Of a DNA stretch of 64,000 nucleotides, positions 59,814 through 64,000 are shown piece after piece; within the stretch, counting starts at the first letter, position 1, and each line of letters opens with the position of its first letter. The stretch comes from Nocardia ninae NBRC 108245. GTDB lineage: Bacteria; Actinomycetota; Actinomycetes; Mycobacteriales; Mycobacteriaceae. The stretch spans positions 236,639 to 300,638 of the forward strand of contig NZ_BJXA01000003.1 of assembly GCF_007990755.1 (NCBI RefSeq). Direction: 5' to 3'. The notes beneath the pieces are model-generated. The model worked only from the letters and a program-made list of their open reading frames with translations, did no database searches and was not told the origin of the DNA. Made by a program: the position numbers and the translations under genes.

Positions 59814-59829
59814 ATACCCTAGGGGGGTA
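59814..59829 (+). promoter_or_regulatory. CsoR/RicR-type operator, copy 4, inside a promoter
   Basis: ATACCC-TAGG-GGGGTA. TTGACA lies directly upstream at 59806 and TATGGT overlaps the right edge, so the operator fills the space between the -35 and -10 elements (16 bases). It controls copZ copy 3. Confidence 0.75.
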
Positions 59830-59875
59830 TGGTTATTTCTAGTTCGCTAGACCGTCACGAAGAAGGAGACATCAC

Positions 59876-60100
59876 ATGAGCGCCGTGCCTGCCACTGTGA
59901 CCACCACTGCCACCGTCACCGGAATGACCTGCGGCCATTGCGTCTCCTCGGTGCGTGAAGAAGTCGGAAAGATCGACGGCGTTACTTCCGTCGCGGTCGA
60001 CCTCAGCAGTGGGCTGTTGAAGATCGAAAGTTCTGCTCCGGTCGAACGCGAGGCGATAGCCGCTGCTGTCGACGAAGCCGGTTACCGACTCGCCGACTGA
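59876..60100 (+). CDS. copZ: CopZ copper chaperone, copy 3
   Basis: A 74-residue HMA protein with TATVTGMTCGHCVSSVREEV. GAAGGAG lies upstream of ATG 59876. It begins an operon with the secreted protein at 60136 and CopA copy 2. Its sequence is closer to copy 2 (57351) than to copy 1, sharing TATVTGMTC and REEVGKI-type segments. Confidence 0.92.
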   Translation: MSAVPATVTTTATVTGMTCGHCVSSVREEVGKIDGVTSVAVDLSSGLLKIESSAPVEREAIAAAVDEAGYRLAD

Positions 60101-60135
60101 TTCTCGAGACCCGCAGTTTGGAAAGACAGCGCCTG

Positions 60136-61098
60136 ATGAACGCAACCAGCAAGTTGGCCGGATTCACTCTCGGCCTCGCCGCGGTCTTCGGCATCGCCCT
60201 CGCCGCCGGCGCGATGATCGGCCGAGAGCCCGCCGAGCCCGCCGAGCATGACTCGAACGAACACGCAGCTGGGCCCGCTGCCACTGGCGGGCCCGGCGCC
60301 GTGCAAGTCCCTGAAGGGCTGATGTCCAGCGCAGACGGATACACCCTGCAACTCGACAACCTGCAGACCACGGCGGCCGCCAACGTTCCGATCCGCTTCC
60401 GGATTCTGAACGCCCAGGGCGCACCCGTCACCCGGTACGTGAACAGGCACGACAAGGACCTGCACCTGATCGTGGTGCGCCGTGATCTGGTCGCGTTTCA
60501 ACATGTGCATCCGGTGCTCGATACCACCGGAAAATGGAGTGTCCCATTGGATCTCACCCGCGCCGGGGACTACCGGGTGTTCGCCGACTTCACCCCGGAG
60601 AGCGGACAGAATCTGACGCTGGGCGCCGACCTACGGGTCGGGGGCAACTACGATGCCAAAGCGCTGCCCGCCCCGGCGGCCACCGCGACGGTCGGCGACT
60701 ACACCGTCACTGTGAATGGCGCAGTCACGCCCGGCCAGTCATCCAAGGTCACACTCGCGGTCAACCGCAACGGACAGCCCGTCACCAACCTGCAGCCCTA
60801 CCTTGGCGCATACGGCCACCTAGTCGCACTCCGCGCCGCCGACCTTGCCTACCTGCACGCCCACCCCGATGGCCGCCCCGGCGACGGCGTCACTCCGGCA
60901 GGACCCGCCATTACTTTCTATGTCACCGCGCCCGACGTCGGCGATTACCGGCTGTTTCTCGACTTCCAGCACGAAGGTGTGGTCCGCACAGCCGAATTCA
61001 CCGTGGAGGTCGCTTCTAGCGGCGCGACCGGCCCCCAAGCGCCCAACGTCGGCCACGGAAGTACTGCCGAACCGCCGCAGTCCGGCCACGGTCACTGA
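60136..61098 (+). CDS. Secreted His-containing copper-operon protein
   Basis: A 320-residue protein with N-terminal membrane anchor (LAGFTLGLAAVFGIALAAGA), a His-rich linker (EHDSNEHAAG), and two similar beta domains. The paired motifs DKDLHLIVVRRDLVAFQHVH and AYGHLVALRAADLAYLHAHP suggest an internal duplication with conserved His sets. The C terminus is GHGSTAEPPQSGHGH. It lies between copZ and copA. A role in accepting exported copper is plausible; I do not know a named family. ATG 60136 is preferred to the start at 60118. Confidence 0.7.
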   Translation: MNATSKLAGFTLGLAAVFGIALAAGAMIGREPAEPAEHDSNEHAAGPAATGGPGAVQVPEGLMSSADGYTLQLDNLQTTAAANVPIRFRILNAQGAPVTRYVNRHDKDLHLIVVRRDLVAFQHVHPVLDTTGKWSVPLDLTRAGDYRVFADFTPESGQNLTLGADLRVGGNYDAKALPAPAATATVGDYTVTVNGAVTPGQSSKVTLAVNRNGQPVTNLQPYLGAYGHLVALRAADLAYLHAHPDGRPGDGVTPAGPAITFYVTAPDVGDYRLFLDFQHEGVVRTAEFTVEVASSGATGPQAPNVGHGSTAEPPQSGHGH

Positions 61099-61169
61099 CC
61101 GACGTTACCTCGACGCGCAACTGCCGTCCTTACTGATCTCCACCAGTGCCGCATAGAACGGAGCACACG

Positions 61170-63422
61170 ATGACCACCGCGACGCAACCACCCAGCACCG
61201 GGCAGGTCGAATTGGTGATCGGCGGCATGACCTGCGCGTCCTGCGCCAATCGCATCGAGAAGAAGCTGAACAAACTCGACGGCGTCACCGCGACGGTGAA
61301 CTACGCGACCGAGAAGGCGCGGGTCGAGGTCACCGGCGACGTCTCACCCGCCGAACTGATCGCCACCGTCGAGCAGGCCGGATATCAGGCAGCGCTGCCC
61401 GCGCCGAAGAACGAGCCGGCCGAAACCGCGGCGGCCGAACCTGACCCGACCGCCACACTGCGCACTAGGCTGCTGGTTTCGCTGGTGCTGACGGTGCCGG
61501 TGATCGCAATGGCGATGATCCCCGCGCTGCAGTTCACCAACTGGCAGTGGCTGTCGCTGACGCTCGCCGCGCCGGTGGTGGTGTGGGGCGCGCTGCCGTT
61601 CCACAAGGCGGCGTGGATCAATCTGCGTCATGCCACCGCCACCATGGACACGCTGATCTCCATCGGCACCCTCGCGGCGCTCGGGTGGTCGCTGTACGCG
61701 CTGTTCTGGGGCAGCGCCGGGATGACGGGAATGACCCACCCGTTCGAGCTGACCATCGATCGGGAAGGCGGCGCGGGCAATATCTATCTGGAGGTGGCGG
61801 CGGGCGTCACCACCTTTATTCTGGCCGGACGCTACTTCGAGGCCCGGTCCAAGCGGAGGGCCGGCGCCGCACTGCGGGCACTGCTGGAACTCGGTGCCAA
61901 AGAAGTGTCAGTGCTGCGCGACGGTGTGGAGCAGCGCATCCCGGTCGATGAGCTCGCCGTGGGCGATCTGTTCGTGGTGCGTCCCGGTGAGAAGGTCGCC
62001 ACCGACGGTGTTGTGGTAGAAGGCTCCTCGGCGGTCGACGCCTCCATGCTGACCGGCGAGTCGGTGCCGGTCGAGGTCGGTGCCGACGACGCGGTGGTCG
62101 GCGCGACGGTGAATGTCGGCGGCCGAATCGTGGTCCGTGCCAGTCGTATCGGGTCCGACACCCAGCTGGCGCAGATGGCGAAGCTGGTGGAGGAGGCGCA
62201 GAACGGCAAGGCACAGGCGCAGCGGCTGGCCGACAAGATCTCCGGCATATTCGTGCCGATCGCAATTGGGCTGTCGGTCGCCACCCTCGGATTCTGGCTC
62301 GGCACCGGCGGTTCCGTCGCCGCCGCCTTCACCGCCGCGGTCGCCGTGCTCATCATCGCCTGCCCGTGCGCCCTCGGTCTGGCCACGCCCACCGCACTGA
62401 TGGTCGGCACGGGCCGCGGAGCGCAGCTGGGCATCCTCATCAAGGGTCCGGAGGTGCTGGAGTCGACCCGGCGGGTGGACACCGTGGTGCTGGACAAGAC
62501 CGGCACTGTCACCACCGGCAAGATGACCCTGCTGAAGGTGTACGCCGCCGACGGTCAGGACGAGACGCTGATCCTGGAACTGGCCGGGGCCCTGGAGGAT
62601 TCGTCCGAGCACCCGATCGCGCAGGCGATCGCTAAGGGCGCTCGGGAGAAGGCCGGCGAGCTGAAGCCGGTCGAGGGCTTCGCCAATGTCGAGGGCCTCG
62701 GAGTCCAGGGTGTCGTGGACGGGCACGCGGTGGTCGTCGGACGTCGTCGACTGCTGACGGACTGGGCGCAGCACCTGGACGCCGGCCTGGAGCAGGCCAT
62801 GTCCGGCGCCGAGTCCGAGGGCAAGACCGCCGTCGCCGTGGGCTGGGACGGCGAGGCACGCGGCGTGCTGGTCGTCGCCGACGCGGTGAAACCCACCTCC
62901 GCGGACGCGATTACACAACTGCGGGCACTGGGCCTGACACCCATCTTGCTGACCGGAGACAACACGGCCGCGGCTCGTGCCATCGGTGACGAGGTCGGCA
63001 TCGAGCAGGTGATCGCCGAAGTCCTGCCGCAGGACAAGGTCGACGTCGTCAAGAAGCTGCAGGCCGAGGGCAAGGTCGTTGCCATGGTCGGCGACGGCGT
63101 CAACGATGCGGCTGCACTGGCCCAGGCGGACCTCGGCCTGGCCATGGGCACCGGCACCGACGTGGCGATCGAGGCCAGCGACCTGACCCTGGTGCGCGGC
63201 GACTTGCGGGCCGCGGCGGACGCGATCCGCCTGTCCCGCAAGACCCTCGGCACCATCAAGGGCAACCTGTTCTGGGCTTTCGCCTACAACGTGGCCGTCC
63301 TGCCGCTGGCCATGGCCGGCCTGCTGAACCCGATGCTCGCGGGCGCCGCCATGGCGTTCTCCTCGGTCTTCGTCGTCAGCAACAGCTTGCGCCTGCGCAG
63401 CTTCCGCTCCACCGCGCAATGA
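61170..63422 (+). CDS. copA: CopA Cu(I)-exporting P1B-1 ATPase, copy 2
   Basis: A 750-residue copper pump. One HMA domain ([16 protein letters not shown], Cys22 and Cys25), eight helices, CPC at 398-400 ([15 protein letters not shown]), Asp442 in [19 protein letters not shown] and [16 protein letters not shown]. It ends cleanly at RSFRSTAQ without the extension found in copy 1. ATG 61170 gives the usual short N terminus. A hairpin terminator follows. Confidence 0.94.
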   Translation: MTTATQPPSTGQVELVIGGMTCASCANRIEKKLNKLDGVTATVNYATEKARVEVTGDVSPAELIATVEQAGYQAALPAPKNEPAETAAAEPDPTATLRTRLLVSLVLTVPVIAMAMIPALQFTNWQWLSLTLAAPVVVWGALPFHKAAWINLRHATATMDTLISIGTLAALGWSLYALFWGSAGMTGMTHPFELTIDREGGAGNIYLEVAAGVTTFILAGRYFEARSKRRAGAALRALLELGAKEVSVLRDGVEQRIPVDELAVGDLFVVRPGEKVATDGVVVEGSSAVDASMLTGESVPVEVGADDAVVGATVNVGGRIVVRASRIGSDTQLAQMAKLVEEAQNGKAQAQRLADKISGIFVPIAIGLSVATLGFWLGTGGSVAAAFTAAVAVLIIACPCALGLATPTALMVGTGRGAQLGILIKGPEVLESTRRVDTVVLDKTGTVTTGKMTLLKVYAADGQDETLILELAGALEDSSEHPIAQAIAKGAREKAGELKPVEGFANVEGLGVQGVVDGHAVVVGRRRLLTDWAQHLDAGLEQAMSGAESEGKTAVAVGWDGEARGVLVVADAVKPTSADAITQLRALGLTPILLTGDNTAAARAIGDEVGIEQVIAEVLPQDKVDVVKKLQAEGKVVAMVGDGVNDAAALAQADLGLAMGTGTDVAIEASDLTLVRGDLRAAADAIRLSRKTLGTIKGNLFWAFAYNVAVLPLAMAGLLNPMLAGAAMAFSSVFVVSNSLRLRSFRSTAQ

Positions 63423-63444
63423 CCCGAAAGCCACACAGCTAGAT

Positions 63445-63478
63445 CGGACGGGACGGCACCTCTGAGCCGTCCTGTCCG
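63445..63478 (+). terminator. Hairpin after copA copy 2
   Basis: CGGACGGGACGGC at 63445 pairs with GCCGTCCTGTCCG ending at 63478, with one G-U pair and an eight-base loop. It starts 23 bases after the copA stop. No T run follows. Confidence 0.6.
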
Positions 63479-63495
63479 GCATTCAGGAGAACGTC

Positions 63496-63654
63496 GTGCC
63501 GACACTATCCGAGACCGCACTCCGAGTTGCCCGGCATCCGGCGACCCGCGCGGTAGCGCGTTGCGCCGTCGCCTGCGCCGCTGGAGCGATCCAGCGAGCT
63601 GTCGCGCGCCGTGCGCGCCCACCGGACCGTAACAAGCTCAGCTACCAATCCTGA
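63496..63654 (+). CDS. Possible 52-residue basic protein
   Basis: GTG 63496 has CAGGAGAACG upstream. The product is Ala/Arg-rich with two Cys (VARCAVACAAGAIQRAVARR) and ends KLSYQS. It could form one amphipathic helix. No family is recognised. It lies beyond the copA terminator, so it would need its own promoter. Confidence 0.4.
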   Translation: MPTLSETALRVARHPATRAVARCAVACAAGAIQRAVARRARPPDRNKLSYQS

Positions 63655-63890
63655 CGCGACGTTAGTTGCTTGTGGTGCGTCGGATGCGGCCGCTGGCTTG
63701 ACCATTATGGTCCGCCCGGCCGTACGCGGTTTGAAGCTGAACGGCAAAGGAAGCAGAGTTGAGTTGTAGATGGCTGCTCACGGCCGCATAGGTTCGGCCT
63801 GATAGACGGTAGGCAGGCGAAGGTGCATGAATCTGGCTGAAGCCGTGGATTGCTAATCCATTGCTCGTGTGTTCAGGACCAATGGACCCA
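63655..63890. other. Noncoding stretch near the right edge
   Basis: No feature recognised. Confidence 0.35.
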
Positions 63891-64000
63891 TCACCTCTCG
63901 GTTTTGACCAGTCGGATGATGTGCAGGCGGTCGCCGACGTCGCCGGGGTATCGGCGTGAGGTGACGGTGACGGACTGCCATCCTGTGTCGGTGAATGCAC
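63891..64000 (-). CDS. C-terminal end of an unidentified leftward protein (cut by window edge)
   Basis: The last 36 codons of a leftward frame read AFTDTGWQSVTVTSRRYPGD and then RLHIIRLVKTER before a TGA. The composition is protein-like, but too little is visible to identify it. Confidence 0.35.
   Translation of the reverse strand, partial: AFTDTGWQSVTVTSRRYPGDVGDRLHIIRLVKTER

Noticed and set aside
61908-63482. Very long leftward open frame (524 codons) opposite CopA copy 2
   Set aside because: Shadow of copA. The rightward frame has all the P-type ATPase motifs, and the antisense product is Gly/His/Asp-rich low complexity.
1-64000. CRISPR arrays, rRNA, tRNA, riboswitches, replication origin
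   Set aside because: I looked for regular short repeats, structured RNA patterns and iteron clusters and saw none that I can support.

Overview
The window is GC-rich DNA with actinobacterial features: many GTG starts, ATGA/GTGA stop-start overlaps and leaderless-looking promoters. Two copies of an lpqS-cysK2-MFS operon, a lipoprotein multicopper oxidase, BlaI/M56 pairs and an MmpL transporter point to the Mycobacteriales (Nocardia, Rhodococcus or Mycobacterium relatives). I cannot name the species. Nearly all of it reads as a metal-resistance island with a transposition module at the left edge and scattered gene relics. I see no rRNA, tRNA or CRISPR array.

Layout. 1-4020: Tn7/Tn5053-type transposition genes (tail of a TnsA-like nuclease, TniA, TniB, TniQ). 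4515-6005: arsenic block (ArsR, then an ArsI/CadI-type dioxygenase fused to a rhodanese) with two matching operators. 6749-8648: mercury block (MerR, a thioredoxin-MerB fusion, and a 26-residue Met-rich peptide). 9135-11879: methyltransferase, YdcF protein, first BlaI/M56 pair. 12040-12830: a collapsed copper operon that keeps its CueR-type promoter and one intact 33-residue Met/Cys peptide. 12979-22809: DsbA, CopC, CtaG, CDF exporter, lpqS-cysK2-MFS copy 1, DUF3105/DUF305 proteins, second BlaI/M56 pair. 22854-26388: relics plus a desaturase/AraC/monooxygenase cluster. 26530-31783: CmtR-like repressor, soft-metal P-type ATPase and LspA (a pbr-like lead/cadmium operon) divergent from an MmpL transporter. 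31901-40797: main copper region: copper chaperone, SafE-cupredoxin, a cyclodipeptide synthase, CueR, CopZ, CopA, the 33-residue peptide, small membrane proteins and a CcdA/redoxin/glutaredoxin set. 41599-50175: a membrane-arm-only complex I-like cluster (NuoA, a His-rich NuoB/NuoD-like fusion, NuoH, J, K, L, M, N). 50325-57020: MmcO-type oxidase, DUF305 lipoprotein, lpqS-cysK2-MFS copy 2. 57351-63654: CopZ, relics, a cupredoxin lipoprotein, CopZ, a secreted His-containing protein and a second CopA.

How it works together (inference). Cytosolic copper would be bound by CopZ-type chaperones and the short peptides, exported by two CopA pumps, and oxidised or buffered outside by MmcO, cupredoxins, CopC and DUF305 proteins. 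Hg, As, Cd and Pb have their own blocks. Promoter motifs suggest three overlapping circuits: CueR-type promoters (19-base spacer) at 12291, 33810 and 35034; CsoR/RicR-type sites (ATACCC-N4-GGGGTA) at 41257, 52502, 57282 and 59814; and BlaI-type palindromes (TACTA-N7-TAGTA) at six places.

Most notable: a cyclodipeptide synthase behind a near-perfect CueR promoter next to cueR-copZ-copA; the conserved 33-residue Met/Cys peptide that alone survives in the collapsed copper operon; and the complex I-like cluster whose peripheral subunit has lost the NuoB cluster cysteines and gained a long His-rich segment.
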